Shown in pieces: positions 28,085-41,600 of a stretch of DNA of 64,000 nt. Source of the stretch: an uncultured Bacteroides sp. (GTDB lineage: Bacteria; Bacteroidota; Bacteroidia; Bacteroidales; Bacteroidaceae); the NCBI GenBank assembly GCA_949296575.1, contig CASFPE010000013.1, positions 62,001-126,000 of the forward strand. Direction: 5' to 3'. Position numbers and translations under genes: made by a program. How positions within the stretch are numbered: the stretch's first letter is position 1; each line of letters opens with the position of its first letter. The notes below the pieces were generated by a model that was given only the letters and a program-made list of their open reading frames with translations, made no database searches and had not been told where the DNA came from.

Positions 28085-31000
28085 ATGAAATTGAAACGAT
28101 TACGAATCTTTTTTGCCTTGTTCCTATGGATGATGGCAGGGAACATGCTCACGGCCTATGCCCAAGAGCCGGAACAACCGCCAACGGATCAACACACCTT
28201 CACGGTGGACAAGTCGAAGTTGGAAGGCATTTGCGATTCCATTGCCAAGTACACCACCGGCGGTGAGCAAGCAACGTACAATGCTTACTTTGCCGCCGTA
28301 AAGGAAAGCGAGGACTATGCCACCGCTCAAACGTATTTGGACGAAGGTTGGCCGGAAGCTGTGACCGTCACAAATCCGGGCGAAGACAACCAAGACCCTA
28401 CGGATGCGGAACTGGAAGAAATGGAAGCTGAATACCAGGACATGGTGGATGCGTTAGTGCTTCCTTTGACGAAAGCTTACAAGAAAGCGCCGTTCGACTA
28501 TGTGGCAACGAATGTCCCCATATGGTACAATAATTATTACGGCAACGTGAACGGAGGCAGTGGCGGCGACTACACAGCCGAAGAATGGACTGCCTTGTAC
28601 GATGAATCCGACTATGCGTCGATATTGACGCAGGCAACGGAAGTGCTGGCCACTTACAACGGACGTGAGGATGAAATCCCTGACGACATGATCTGGCTTG
28701 AAAAAGAGATTGTAGAAGATGGAGGAGAGCCGGGGACCGGCGAATCGGAGGAAGAAGTCATAGACGGCATCATCCCGTTGGCAGAAGATTTGTTGAGCGG
28801 CCAATCCACTTCTTATGAAAACAAGGTGCTGGAACTGAGAAACCTGCTGCTGCGGATAGCGGAAGACGAGACCGGAGCGTATGCCACATTGAAAACTTCC
28901 GATATCTACACGAAGCCGTATGCTTGGTTCAATTCGGATGATTGGAGCATCACTGGCACGGAGACGGACGGAAACGACTTCAGTTTCGCTCAAGGCCAGC
29001 ACAACCAGACGGCTGTGAGCGTGGCCATCGACCGCTTGAACACCATGGTGTCGTTCGTGGATGTGCTGTATGCCTACCATTCTTCTGCCGACGCGGCCCG
29101 CGCAGAAGTCAATGCTTATTTCGAAGAAGATGAAAGGACCGACAGCAATGCGGACTACAAAGCCGCCAACGATGTGATTGCCGCTTTCGAAGCTTTGCTG
29201 GAAAATCCTTCTTACAGCGCGGAAACCGGCCAATACACGTGCGGCGGGCAAACCTATGCTTCGCTGGAAGCCTTGACGGAGGCCTTGAATGAGGAACAGG
29301 CCGAAGTGCAGGGCATCCCGCAAACGTTGGAGGAAAAGCGCGATGCTTACGAGCAAACCTTGCGCGACCTGATTGCCACGGCACAGAAGCTCAGCACGCA
29401 CCTCAGCGCGGCCGAGAGCGGGAAGGACGCTTTGTTGGAAGCCATCACGACGGCAACCACGGCCGCCAACAATTCCACAAAACAGTTGTCAAACTATACG
29501 GATGCCACTGCCGCTTTGCAAAGCGCTTATGATACGGCCAAGGCAGCGTATGATGAATTGGCTGAAGCCCTTGGCCAGGCAATAGGGAATGCCACCACGC
29601 AAAACAGCACGTGGCAAGACAGCGAACTGGCCACAACCATCCAAACTGCCCAAACGGTGATGGAGAATGCCGGGAACGTGGAGGCCATGGATACGGACAT
29701 TTCCACGGCTACGGCCAATATCACGGCGGCCATGGACGCAGCCGAAGCCCGTTTCGGCATGAAAAGCGTGGCGGAGCAGTTGAAAGCCTGCCAAGCGCTT
29801 TACGGCGATGCCGACGGAAGCATGCAGGCCTTGGTCGATGAATCTGCCACGACCACGGCATTGGATGCCGTCCGCAGCCTCACCCAACGGATGCAGGAGA
29901 AGATAGATGCCGTGGAAGCCGCCTACGAGGAGGCAAAGGCGCAGTTGCAGGACCGCATTGCCGACGCCAAGCGTTACTATGAAAACTGGAAAGACACCCG
30001 CGACATGGAAGCGCTGAAAACGGCTTATGAAGAAGCCGAAGGCGTGTATGCCGCCAATACGACGGAACAGGTGCGCAACATTGCCGCTTTGCAGGAAGCC
30101 TACGTCGCCTTGGATGCCGTGTATGCTGACCTGGGCGGTTATTCCGACCCCTACGAAGCCCGCCAGGAACTGATTGAACTGATTGCCGAGGCGGAAGCGG
30201 CTTTTGAGAAGTACCAATACAACGACCTGCGCAACGCCATCAATGAGGCGAACCGCAATGTGAACAGCGACACGCGATACGTCCTGAACCAGCAGATTGC
30301 CAATCTGCAAGCAGCGATCGACAATGCGGAACTGCAATATGCCAGCATCGTGAGCCGCCTCACGGCACAATACCCGGCGACGGAGGCCAAGATGAAAGAA
30401 CGCTACGGGGACGACCCGTCCCTCTGGCCGGAAGACGACCGCACGTTCCTGGAAACCGTGAAGGCCGACATGCAACCTTCGGAGACTTCGGAGGGAGAAT
30501 TTGTCTGCACCAACGTGCCGGTGCTGCAAGGTTACTACCGCGACCTTCAAAGCATGGTGGCGGAAGCCGATGCATTATGGAACGCTGCCGTGGAGGCTTT
30601 TTACAATGCCATCCAGGAAGCCGACCTCCTGTTCACGTCCAGCTACCCGGACGATGAGGCTTTGGGCGCAGCCATTGCCCATGCCGAGGAGGAATATGCC
30701 AAGATTGCCGAGAGCTATCCCACCATTGCTTCGGTGGAAGCCTTGCAGGAAGCCTTGGCGCAGGAAGTGGCCCGTGTGGAGACGGCAGACCGTCGAGGCG
30801 TGGCCAACCAGTTTATCCGCTTGTATGTGGAACTGAACAATGCTTTTGAGCAATACGGTTCCGACGAGAACACCCCCAATACTTCGGACGTGAAGACCTA
30901 TTTGGCGGAGAACCAAGCGGTGTATGAGGAACTGAACAGCTTGTCTGGCACGGACCTCATTGAATACACCTTGCCGGAACTGATGGCGTTCGTGGAAGAA

Positions 31001-32647
31001 GCCACTGCCGTGCAAGAGCGTTACCGGATGTTCTGCAATGCCGTGGATGCATTGGACGCGACGATTGAAAGCGCCGAAACGTCCAACGGGCAATATTATG
31101 AAGACCGCCCCACGGACAACAACCTGTACCGCACCATCGAGAAAGCCATTTGGGCAAAGACCGAGAGCTTCAACCAGGATTCTGTGGAAACTTGGAACTA
31201 TGCACTAAGGGACACCCTGTCGCAAACCGCTTTGCTTTACCGCAGCACGCTCCAGAAGATGAACTCGGCCCGCAATGCGGCCCGCAATAAACACATTATA
31301 TATTATGGCAGCGCCACGGAAACGTCTGAAATCATGGACTCCTACAACAAGGCCGAAGCCTATTTGGAGGATTTGTGCTTCACCCGCATCGAGAAGATGA
31401 CCCTTGAGTTGGACACTTGCTATTACCATGCGCAAGACAGCTGTGCTGTATTGGAAGCAGAGATACAGCAAGTGATTGACGAAGCAGAACGCCTGAACAC
31501 TTTGATGCAGGACGAGGACTTTGACTTGGCCATCGCCCAAGCCATCAATGCGCGTTTCAGCAACGACGGGCGCATCGCCGCCATCCGGGCCGGCATCGAA
31601 AGCTTGGAGGCCGCTGTTGGCGTGCAGGAAGAATCGTATGCCGCTGCCGCTGCCGCGTTGGAAGAAAACTTGGCTGCTGCCCGCAAACTTCTGGACAAGC
31701 TGGCGGACGATGCCTTGCAGGCCGCCATCGCTTCGGCAGAAGCCGTGGAGGCGAAGGCCGACCTTGCTTTGGAAGATGCCGCCACGTATGCTGCCATCAC
31801 CGAGGCGGATGCCCTGTTGACAGCAGAGCAGGCGCGGGTGGACGGCATGTTGGACGGCCTGTTGGCCGAAGCGTTGCAGGCTTTGCAGGAAGCACGCGAC
31901 GAAGCCTTCGCGCGCAATACCTTATATTATGGGGCGGATGCCACCGACAATGAAATCATGAAGGTCTATAATGAGGCGGGTGCTTACGTGGATTCCGACA
32001 ACTTGGAAGACATTGCCCTGATGACCGACTCTGTGAACAACTGTTATGTGGATGCAGCCGTGCGTTGCCTGCAATTGGAGGCAGAGGTGGACGGCTTGGT
32101 GCGCAAGGCATCCCCGCTCGCCACGTTGATGGAGGATGACGAACTGGCTGCCTTGGTGACCGAGGCCACCGACAGCCGGAATGCGGCCGAAGGACGCATT
32201 GTGGCGATAGAAGCTGTGCTTCCGGAGTTGCAGGAATTGTATGATGCCGACAGTGCTTTGTATGACGAAGCCGTGGTGGATTTGAATGATTCCGTGGCAA
32301 CGGCCCGCACCCTCTTGCTGCAACGCTACGATGTGGCTTTGGAGACAGCCATTGCCGAAGCCGAAACGGCCTTGGACAATGCCGGAAAGACTTCGGCTTC
32401 CTGCACGATGTATGCCGACCTTGTGCTGCAAACCGACTTGCTGGCCGTGGAAATGGAACGGGTGCGCCAAGCCATTGAAGCTTCGTCCATCGATGCCGTC
32501 CAAGCAGGCGACCGCGAAGTGGAGGTTTATACCATCGAGGGTTATCTGGTGAAACGGGTCCGCTTGTCCGATCCTGATGCGTTCCGCTTCCTGCCGGAAG
32601 GCATCTATATTGTGGACGGGAAGAAGATGTTCCTGCCGAAAAGATAA
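28085..32647 (+). CDS. Large secreted helical-repeat protein with C-terminal sorting-like tail
   Basis: A 1520-residue exported protein with a signal peptide (about 1-26, ending LTAYAQ). Almost the whole chain is Ala/Glu-rich and predicted helical, like an FIVAR-type or spectrin-like rod: short helices such as LQEAYVALDAVYADLGGY recur throughout. Two longer tandem copies are visible at about 1065-1275 and 1275-1480: one begins with an IIYYGSATETSEIMDSYN segment, the other with LYYGADATDNEIMKVYN. The last 45 residues (VEVYTIEGYLVKRVRL... GIYIVDGKK) resemble the end of a T9SS type A sorting domain. It is the first gene of the operon with the 3280-residue giant 27 bp downstream. Probably a surface stalk or matrix component; no enzyme domain was recognised. 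Confidence 0.75.
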   Translation: MKLKRLRIFFALFLWMMAGNMLTAYAQEPEQPPTDQHTFTVDKSKLEGICDSIAKYTTGGEQATYNAYFAAVKESEDYATAQTYLDEGWPEAVTVTNPGEDNQDPTDAELEEMEAEYQDMVDALVLPLTKAYKKAPFDYVATNVPIWYNNYYGNVNGGSGGDYTAEEWTALYDESDYASILTQATEVLATYNGREDEIPDDMIWLEKEIVEDGGEPGTGESEEEVIDGIIPLAEDLLSGQSTSYENKVLELRNLLLRIAEDETGAYATLKTSDIYTKPYAWFNSDDWSITGTETDGNDFSFAQGQHNQTAVSVAIDRLNTMVSFVDVLYAYHSSADAARAEVNAYFEEDERTDSNADYKAANDVIAAFEALLENPSYSAETGQYTCGGQTYASLEALTEALNEEQAEVQGIPQTLEEKRDAYEQTLRDLIATAQKLSTHLSAAESGKDALLEAITTATTAANNSTKQLSNYTDATAALQSAYDTAKAAYDELAEALGQAIGNATTQNSTWQDSELATTIQTAQTVMENAGNVEAMDTDISTATANITAAMDAAEARFGMKSVAEQLKACQALYGDADGSMQALVDESATTTALDAVRSLTQRMQEKIDAVEAAYEEAKAQLQDRIADAKRYYENWKDTRDMEALKTAYEEAEGVYAANTTEQVRNIAALQEAYVALDAVYADLGGYSDPYEARQELIELIAEAEAAFEKYQYNDLRNAINEANRNVNSDTRYVLNQQIANLQAAIDNAELQYASIVSRLTAQYPATEAKMKERYGDDPSLWPEDDRTFLETVKADMQPSETSEGEFVCTNVPVLQGYYRDLQSMVAEADALWNAAVEAFYNAIQEADLLFTSSYPDDEALGAAIAHAEEEYAKIAESYPTIASVEALQEALAQEVARVETADRRGVANQFIRLYVELNNAFEQYGSDENTPNTSDVKTYLAENQAVYEELNSLSGTDLIEYTLPELMAFVEEATAVQERYRMFCNAVDALDATIESAETSNGQYYEDRPTDNNLYRTIEKAIWAKTESFNQDSVETWNYALRDTLSQTALLYRSTLQKMNSARNAARNKHIIYYGSATETSEIMDSYNKAEAYLEDLCFTRIEKMTLELDTCYYHAQDSCAVLEAEIQQVIDEAERLNTLMQDEDFDLAIAQAINARFSNDGRIAAIRAGIESLEAAVGVQEESYAAAAAALEENLAAARKLLDKLADDALQAAIASAEAVEAKADLALEDAATYAAITEADALLTAEQARVDGMLDGLLAEALQALQEARDEAFARNTLYYGADATDNEIMKVYNEAGAYVDSDNLEDIALMTDSVNNCYVDAAVRCLQLEAEVDGLVRKASPLATLMEDDELAALVTEATDSRNAAEGRIVAIEAVLPELQELYDADSALYDEAVVDLNDSVATARTLLLQRYDVALETAIAEAETALDNAGKTSASCTMYADLVLQTDLLAVEMERVRQAIEASSIDAVQAGDREVEVYTIEGYLVKRVRLSDPDAFRFLPEGIYIVDGKKMFLPKR

Positions 32648-32674
32648 AAGTAGTAACAATATAAGAATGAATAT

Positions 32675-35600
32675 ATGAGAAAGAATTTTTCAAGATGGCT
32701 TTTCCTGCTGTGTGCCATGCTGGCAACCGCAGCGGCGCAAGCCTACGACATCAATTCATCGGATATCCGTTTCGCCAGCAATTATGATGGGGCCAATGGA
32801 AGTTATGACGTCACCATCCCGATTTATGATGACGATGGAGCTGATGAAGGTTTGCACAAAAATGGCACCTCGTATGTCAAGGTGAAGGTCGGTGATAACG
32901 AATACACATTGTGCAATATGTATTCGTTCCCCGGAGCGGGCGACCCGCAGCCGGATGGATCTTCCTATTGGGTTGCGATTAAAAAGACGAGCGATACGGG
33001 CATACTGGCCCGTATGGAGGTCAATAGTACGGAAATTACGAGTGAATGGCAGCGTGTGACGGCCAAAAAGTCGGGTAGCAAGACATCGGTGACCTTGCGT
33101 TTTTATGTCGACGCATCGATTTTGCAGGCATCGGCTACTTATAATGTGTATTTGCGTATTGACAAGAATAACGGGTCTGATTATAATGTATCCAACAATT
33201 CTACTACAATCAATGCCTTGCGTTTCCCGGATCCTGCCGTCAGCGGGCCGACTAATGGGTCTGCCGGTTATCAGGACGTGACGGTATCTGTGTCCAATTA
33301 TGATGGCACGCCTTATTTGTATGCCACGGGCAATACCAACAAAGAGCAAACAGGTTCGAAGACCTATCAATATCTTGTAGGGGATGCCGCGCAGAATAAG
33401 ACGGTTTATGTGGACTATTCTTTTCCTTATAATCGTACCATCACGAAATCGAAAGGGGTGATTATTGACCAATACCCGCGTGTCACGAGGTTGACAGCTA
33501 CTGCCGGGAGCAATGGCGCGACCCAATTGGAATGGGACGTTCCGGCTGCGGATAAGAATGGGAACATCATTGAGGCTGGGAATTTCCTTTTGGAGAAACA
33601 GGTGGAGACTTCTTCCGGTACATGGAGTGACTGGGAGACTGTCAGGACATTGTCCAATGATGAAAGGGCATATTTGGATGCAGAAACCCAGTTGACCCCG
33701 CTGAATATTCAATACCGCATCAGTCGCACTTCTCCGTGGGATGGTTATCGTTATGCGATTGTTAGCATCGACAAGACGGGCATGAAGCATGCCAAGGTCA
33801 CGGAATTCACGAATGCGCGCCTGTTGTCGCAACGCCAGGTGGAACTCACGTGGAAGTGGGATTATGACAAGGACAACGATAAAAAGATTGTGCTGACGGA
33901 CGGATCCAAGTTCATCCTGACCCGCGAAGTTTCAGAGAACGGAGAGACATTCATTACGGATGTGACGGAGGAGTTGGATTGCGAAGACTTTGTGGATATG
34001 GAGAATGGCACTTGCACGTACCTGACCACCATCACGCAAAGCTGCGTGCTTTACCGCTGGAAGATTCATTTGGAGCCGGGCAACCCGGGCGACTATTACG
34101 GTGCAGGAACGGACATTTACACGGCCAATTACCAAATGCCCATGAAAGACGAGAACGGCGAAGTGATGGAAGACGAGTATGGCAACGTCCAATATGAGGA
34201 CAATACGGACGGCATCAACGATGCCGAGGTGGCCAGCTTGGAATACTTCCGTGCATCGCATGGCTATTATGGCGACCGCGTGGAATTGGACTGGAAGCTG
34301 GAAGACAATTCCGGTTCGCTGGACATCTTCTCTGTGCAACGCCGCGTGTATGGGGAAGAAGACACGGAACTCAATCCGTTTGTGCAAATCGGAACGGTGG
34401 AAGCTTCCGAGGGCATCATCTATTATTCGTTCACCGACGAGAAAGCCGTGCCGGGCACCACGTATGAATACATGATCGAAGGCAACAAGGAGTGCGCCAA
34501 CGAAGAAGTGAAGACGCACGATTATACTTATGGTTTCTCCACCGCCACGGGCAACATCTATGGGCGCATCACGTATGACAGCGAGAGCGGCCAGGCAGTG
34601 TATGGCGCGGAGGTGCGGTTGGAAACCACGGCCAACATCATCGGGCAGAGCTATGCTTTCAATAATGATTACTTCTTGCAAGTGGACAATGCCGCTTTCT
34701 CTGATGAGACGGTGGACAGCCTTTCCTTGCAGTTGTTCGTGAAGTTCAATGGAACGCCTTCATCGAAGATGTCGTTGCTGAAGAAAGAAGGCATGTATGA
34801 GGTGTATGCAGAGAACGGCAGGCTGTATTTCGACGCTGGCGGCCAAGTGCTGGAAGCGGGACGCACGGTGGAAGAACTCACGGCCACGAACAGCTTCATC
34901 CAACTGACGGCGGTATTGTCGAAAGATTCTCTCTTGATGTACACGGACACCACCTTGCTTGCAGGCACGCCGCGCACGGTCGGCACGTTGCCGGCATCCG
35001 GCAGCGCATTCACCATGGGCGAACACTTGCAGGGCTATTTGGATGAGGTGCGCGTATGGCACAAGGCATTGACGAAAGAAAACATCCGCCTGACCTGCGA
35101 CCGTTACTTGGCGGGCGACGAAGAAGGGCTCATCGGTTACTGGAACTTCAATTATGCCACTGCCAAAGAATTTTACGACTTTGCGCACAAGGATTCCGAG
35201 TTTTACATGAACGACGGTAAAATCCGCAGCTTGGCGAACCGGGATTTGTTCGTGGAAAATGCGAACTTGTCGGGCGAGGCCGACAACAATCCTTCGCTGA
35301 ACCAGTTGAGCTATAAGGATTACACGGATGCGGACGGTGCTTACTACATCGCGGGCATCCCGTATGTGGGCAACGGAACGTTGTATCAAATCATCCCGCG
35401 CTTGGGGACGCACGAGTTCACGCCTACCAAGACACAGGTGACGCTGAGCGCAGGAAGCGTGAACCACAGTGCCAACTTCGTGGACAATTCTTCGTTCCCG
35501 GTGAGCGGAACGATCACGTATTTCGGCGGCACCATCCCGGTGCAGGGCGTGTCGTTCTATGTGGACGGCGTGGTTTGCACGGATGCGCAGAAGAACATCA

Positions 35601-38600
35601 TCACAAGCGATGCCCAGGGCCACTTTTCCATTTCCGTGCCGGTCGGCACGCATGAGGTGCGGGCTTCGTTGGCCAACCACGAATTCCTGAATGGAGGGCG
35701 CATTGTGGACTCTTACGGCAACGACATCAATTACCAGGATGACCGTTACTCTACGGTAGAAATCAAGGACATCACCACGGTGCGCTACATCGGACGTGTG
35801 GCCGGAGGTACGATACAGCAGGATTACCCGGTGGGACACTCCTTGTCCACCAACAACCTGGCTGAAGGCATCACCGTGCAGCTCACGTATGCCAACGCCG
35901 CCTACAAGCTGTACGACAGCAGCGAGGATTCCGTGGTGACGGTTGCTCATTTCCAGCCTTCCAACTGGAAAGCCATCGGGAAACCGGCCAATGAAAATGA
36001 AGTGAGCTTCCGCAACAACATTGTGACCATCACGCCGAATGCGGAGACCGGCGAGTTTGTGGCCGACCTTCCGCCGTTGGTCTACAATGTGAAGCTGAAT
36101 GTGCCGGGCTACCAGAACATTGCGGGCAACAATTCGCAACTTAGTTTGGAGAGTGTGTTTGCCGTGCAGAGTGAATCCCATGAATATGTGGATTCCGTGG
36201 AAGTGAAGAACGAGTGGGTGACCACCCAGTACAGCGACACGGTGAAATACAACCACATGCAGCAGTTCATTGCACGCGTGAAACCGACCATCGGCGTGGA
36301 GCAGATGAACGGACGGGTGCCTTTGGCCTACTTTGGCGATGAGGAGACTTCATCCCTCAGCACGGAAGGCACGGTGGAAGTGCCGCTCTACAATGAAGAA
36401 ACGGGTGCCTATACTTTGGGCTTGCCTTTGTTCACGCAAGGAAATCCTTACACATTGCGGGCTTCGGTGTACGAAGAATATGTGTACTACAACGCGAACG
36501 GCGACCCGATGGAAGACCGTGAGACGGACAAAGTGCCGAGCCAAGACGCTACGGTCAGCTTCCAGACCACGATGAGCAGTTCCAATGATACGGAAGCCGT
36601 AACGGCAGATTCCACGGGTGTGGCGACATGGACCTTTACGGCGAATAAGGTGGATTTGACAACGGCTACGGCCAACATCAATGTGACGGCCACGGTGGGC
36701 GAGGAAGAAAGTGCCACCTCCATTGCATGGACCAGCCCGTTTGATGTGAACAACAGGGTGTTGACAAAGGGTTCGGTGAGCCAAGGCAACAACTTCATCA
36801 CCGCAGGTCCCGACAAATTGCTGGCCGTGTTGCGCGACCCTCCCGGAAGCAATTCCTATTCTTATTTGGAACAAGGTACGACCTTTACGGAAAGCACCAA
36901 CTACACGGGAGGAATCATGCAGGATGGTGAGAACGTGATGGAAGTGAACGTAGGTACGGAACTGATAACCTTTACCGGCGTAGGTGCAGGAACCATCCAG
37001 TCCGTAGTAGCCAACAATGCGGCAACGGTCAACATCGACCACTCGGAAGAATGGACGGATTCGCAAACCAAGACTTCGACCACGACCATTAGTTCCACTT
37101 TCTCTACAAGTGACACGGAAGATTATGTGGGTGCGATGGCCGACTTGTTCATCGGTTATTCCACGAATCTGGCGTATGGCGTGGCCGATGCCATCACCTT
37201 GGTCAACAAGGACAAATATGATGCCAACCCGTCTGCGTATGCGGTGACTTACCCGGATGCCACGAGCGAGGATTACGTGTTGGTGCAGACTACATCCTTG
37301 GAAGCCGGCACGCAATTCTCCACGATGTTTGCTTACACGCAATACCATATCGAGAACATCCTGCTTCCGGAAATGATAAGCCTTCGCAATGGTTTCCTGC
37401 ACCAGCCGGGCGAGATGAGCGAAGAACGCTTCCAAGCCGAGGCGAATGCTACGGGCGAACCGATTTATGTTTCCAAGTTGGCGCCGGAGGATGAAAATTA
37501 TGCCAAGAGCAACATCGATGAAGTGTTCAAGGACGACCCCTTGTATTACACGAAGGAAGGGAACTCTGTGTTCGACGGACCGAGTTACAAGATCTACTTC
37601 CCAGCAGATGTTGAGGTGAAGAGCGATACCATCAACTACTTGAACCAGTCCATCGACAATTGGATTGCCCGCCTGTCCGACAACGAGAAGGCAAAAGTGG
37701 ATGCCATCAACAGCGGCAACCCGTTGCAGAACTATTCCGTGCAGGCCGGTTCTTCCGTTGAATACGCAAAAGGCTTCTCCAATGTCAGCAATACCACCCA
37801 TGAGTTTACCTTCATTGTCGGTTCCGGCATTGGCACGGATGTGGAATTTGCAGCCTTGGGTTCGGGAAGCGTCCTCAATATCCTTGAGAAGATTGCGACC
37901 ACGCAAGGCGGAGCGGTGGAATCGGAAGAAGAAGCCACGACGACCGTCGGTTTTGTGTTGGCCGACAGCGGCAACGATTATTTCACGGTGGATGTATATA
38001 ATGACTTGAGCGGCAACGAAGATGTGGGCTTCGATGACGTGGGCGACAAGGATTTGGACCTCTCTACCTTCATCTTCTATACCCGTGCGGGTGCCACCAG
38101 TTGCCCGTATGAGGACGAGGAAGTGACGAAGTGGTACCAGCCCGGAACCGTCATCAGCGAGAAGACCATGCAAGTGGAAGTGCCGGAGATTGCGGTGGAG
38201 AACGCCTTCATCGAGAATGTGCCTTCAGGCGAACCGGCTTATGTGACGCTCTATTTGCGCAACAACTCGGCCATCAACCAAGATGGTTGGTACAACTTGA
38301 TAATCGATGACCAGTCGAACCCGAACGGTGCCGAACTGATTATGGACGGTGCCCCCATCGGCAACGGACGTACGGTGCTTGTCCCGGCAGGCGAGACGTT
38401 GACCAAAACATTGACGGTGAAGAAAGGCCGGGAGATGAACTACGACAACCTGCAATTGGTGCTGGCATCGCAATGCCAAGGCGACCCCACGGCCAACTTC
38501 CCAGCTATTGCCGACACGGTATCGTTCAGCGTGCATTTCACGCCGAGTTGTTCGGACGTAAGGTTGGCGGCGCCTGCCGATAACTGGACGTACAACACGG

Positions 38601-41600
38601 AACTGCCTGTGGAAATCAGCGATCGCGACACCGTGCATTACATGAATGTGGAGATTACGGACTTCAATGTCAATTACGACAATTTCAAGTCCATCCGCTT
38701 GATGTACAAGCCCAGCAGCGATTCAGAGGAAAATTGGGTGACGTTGATGAACTATTTCGCAGAGCAGGAGTATTATGACGAAGCGGTAGAAAACGGGTTG
38801 AATGCGGAAATGATCAGCGCCGAAGACCAAGGGACCATTATTTATAAATGGTATTTGGACGACATGCCTGACCAGTCGTATGACCTGTGCGCCGTGTCCG
38901 TCTGCGATATTAATAATGTGGAAGTGGAAAGCTTCTCCGAAATCCATACCGGTGTGAAAGACATGTACCGTCCGCGCCTGTTCGGTTCGCCGCAACCGGC
39001 AAACGGCATTCTGACCATCGAAGATGAAGCAATGATTACGTTCAACGAAAGTATTGCCGCCGGTTACCTCACGGAGAACAACTTTGAAGTGACGGGAATT
39101 AAGAACGGAACGGAAACCAACCATTCCGTGGCGGTTGAGGTGGATGGCAATGACACCTTCGTCAGTGAACTGAACCGCAGCTTCCGTGCGAAAGACATCA
39201 CCTTCGAAGCATGGGTGAAATTGCCGGAAGACCAGAATGCTACGTTCTTTGAACACGCGGAAGAAGGCGACACCTTGAGCTTCGGCATTACGTCGCAGCG
39301 TCAGTTGCGCGCCGTGGTCAATGGGGAAACCTACACGAGCAACGTGATTACGGAACAAAACTTCTTGAACAACTGGATTCACGTGGCCATGGTATTAGAC
39401 CAGAACGAAGACGGCATGTCTGCCGGTTCGTTGGCCCTCTATTGCAATTATGTGGCTTATTTGGAGGTAGACGATGTGCCTGCTTATACCAGGACTTCTA
39501 CTTACACACTGGCTCGTGGGCTGAAAGGGCAGATTCATAACATCCGCATCTGGACGGCTGCACGCACTTCAGGGCAGATACAGACGCAGAGCAATGAACT
39601 GTTGAGCGGCAACGAAGAAAACTTGTTGTCATACTATCCGATGGATGAGGCCAGAGGCACTGTGCTGACAGACAAGGCAAGAGGCTTGAACCTTGCCATG
39701 ACAGGAGGCACTTGGATATTGCCGGAAGGCAGAAGCTTGGTATTGAACGGAACCAGTTCTTACCTGAAGCTGAACACTGGCAGTGCCGTAGCCCTCGATT
39801 TGGATAATGATTATACCATTGAATTGTGGTTCAAGGGAGATGCGTCCAACAGCAACGCGACCTTGCTGGCCAGCGGAAAGGCCGACGGCACGGATTGGGG
39901 CGGTTCTGAGAACCTGTTCTTCTTAGGATTTGAAAACGGTGTCCTCACTTACCGCACCAACGGGCAAACGCTTTCGGGCGGCGGCAATTATTTGGACGAC
40001 AATTGGCACCATGTAGCGGTGGCTGTGAACCGCATGACCGATCGTGCACAACTCTATGTGGATGGCGCATTGGTGGTTTACGCTCCGGCCACGGGCTATG
40101 GAAGGATTGCTTCGGCTTACGTCTATGCGGGTGTCACCCCGATAGCCGTGAACAGCCTGACCAATACTTACGTGGGTTATTTCAACGGAAGCTTGGACGA
40201 TATCCGTTTCTGGGGCTTGTACAAGAACGAAAATTCCGTGAAGGCAGGCATGTCGAACCGCTTGGACGGAACGGAAATGGGATTGCTTTCCTACTATCCG
40301 TTTGAAAAGCATGTCATCTACAGCGGCATTCCTGAGGTGCAGTTCTCGTTGGCCGACGACAAGGTTCCTGCTTCGACGGCTTCGCCGAACGCCGATGCCA
40401 TTGCGGTAATTGGGGAAATGGAATTTGCTTCCATCACGACATCCAACCGCGTGACGGTGGAAGATGCCTTCATGACTTCGGCCATTGCGCCGGTGAAAGA
40501 CAAGGGCGGTGTGGTAGACTTGCTGTTCGACTTCGTGGTGAACGATGATGCGCTCATCATCACCTTGAAGGAAGATGCGGCGAAGATCGAAAAGACCACT
40601 GTGACCTTCACCGTGTCTGAGGTGCGCGACCTGAACGGCAACACCATTGCTTCGCCGATTACGTGGACGGCTTACATCGACCGCAACCAGTTGAAGTGGG
40701 GTGAGGATGAAATCAATCTGGTGAAAGACGTGAACGAACCGTTGACCTTCACGATGGAAGCGGTGAACAAGGGCGGCTACACCGAAGATTACACCATCAC
40801 CAACTATCCGACGTGGATGACGGTAGAGCCGTCGAGCGGCACGTTGACAGCCACCGCATCGGAAGAAATCGAGTTTACGGTAGATGAAAGCCTGAACATC
40901 GGCACTTACAATGAGGTGGTTTACCTGACGAACGACGAAGGTGTGTCCGAACCGTTGAACATCACGCTGAAAGTGAATGGCATCCAGCCGGATTGGAGTG
41001 TGAATCCGGCCGATTACAAGTACAGCATGAACGTTTACGGCATGATGAAGATCGACGGCCATTATTCGAACGACACGGAAGACATCCTAGCTGCGTTCGA
41101 GGACAATGAATGCGTGGGTGTCGCTACGAATGAGTACATCCGTGTGAACGACACGTATTATGCACTGCTGACGGTTTACAGCAACAGCGGATCGCATGAC
41201 AATTTGAACTTCAAGATGTGGGATGCTTCTACCGGGACCATCTATATCGCGTCGCCGGAATATCCGATTGCTTTCACGGCTGACAAGATTATCGGCACGC
41301 CGGTTGACCCGGTTGAGTTCACGAACCTTGATATGGTTCAGTTGGACATTGCATTGAACGACGGATGGACTTGGACTTCGTTCAACGTAAGCAACGAATC
41401 GATGGCCGACCTTTCTGAAACGCTTCGCTACAACCAATGGGCAACCGGCGACGAAGTGAAGCGCGAGGACGGCGGCGTGGCCACTTACGGCACGACCACC
41501 GGATGGCAAGGCGACCTGGCATCGTTCGACAACGAAGGCATGTTCCTGATACATTCTTCGTATGCACAGACGTTGAGCGTGATTGGCACGCCTGTTGACG

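Noticed and set aside
36350..38173. 607-residue minus-strand ORF inside the giant gene
   Set aside because: A shadow of the 3280-codon plus-strand frame, rich in His and Arg with no recognisable domain.
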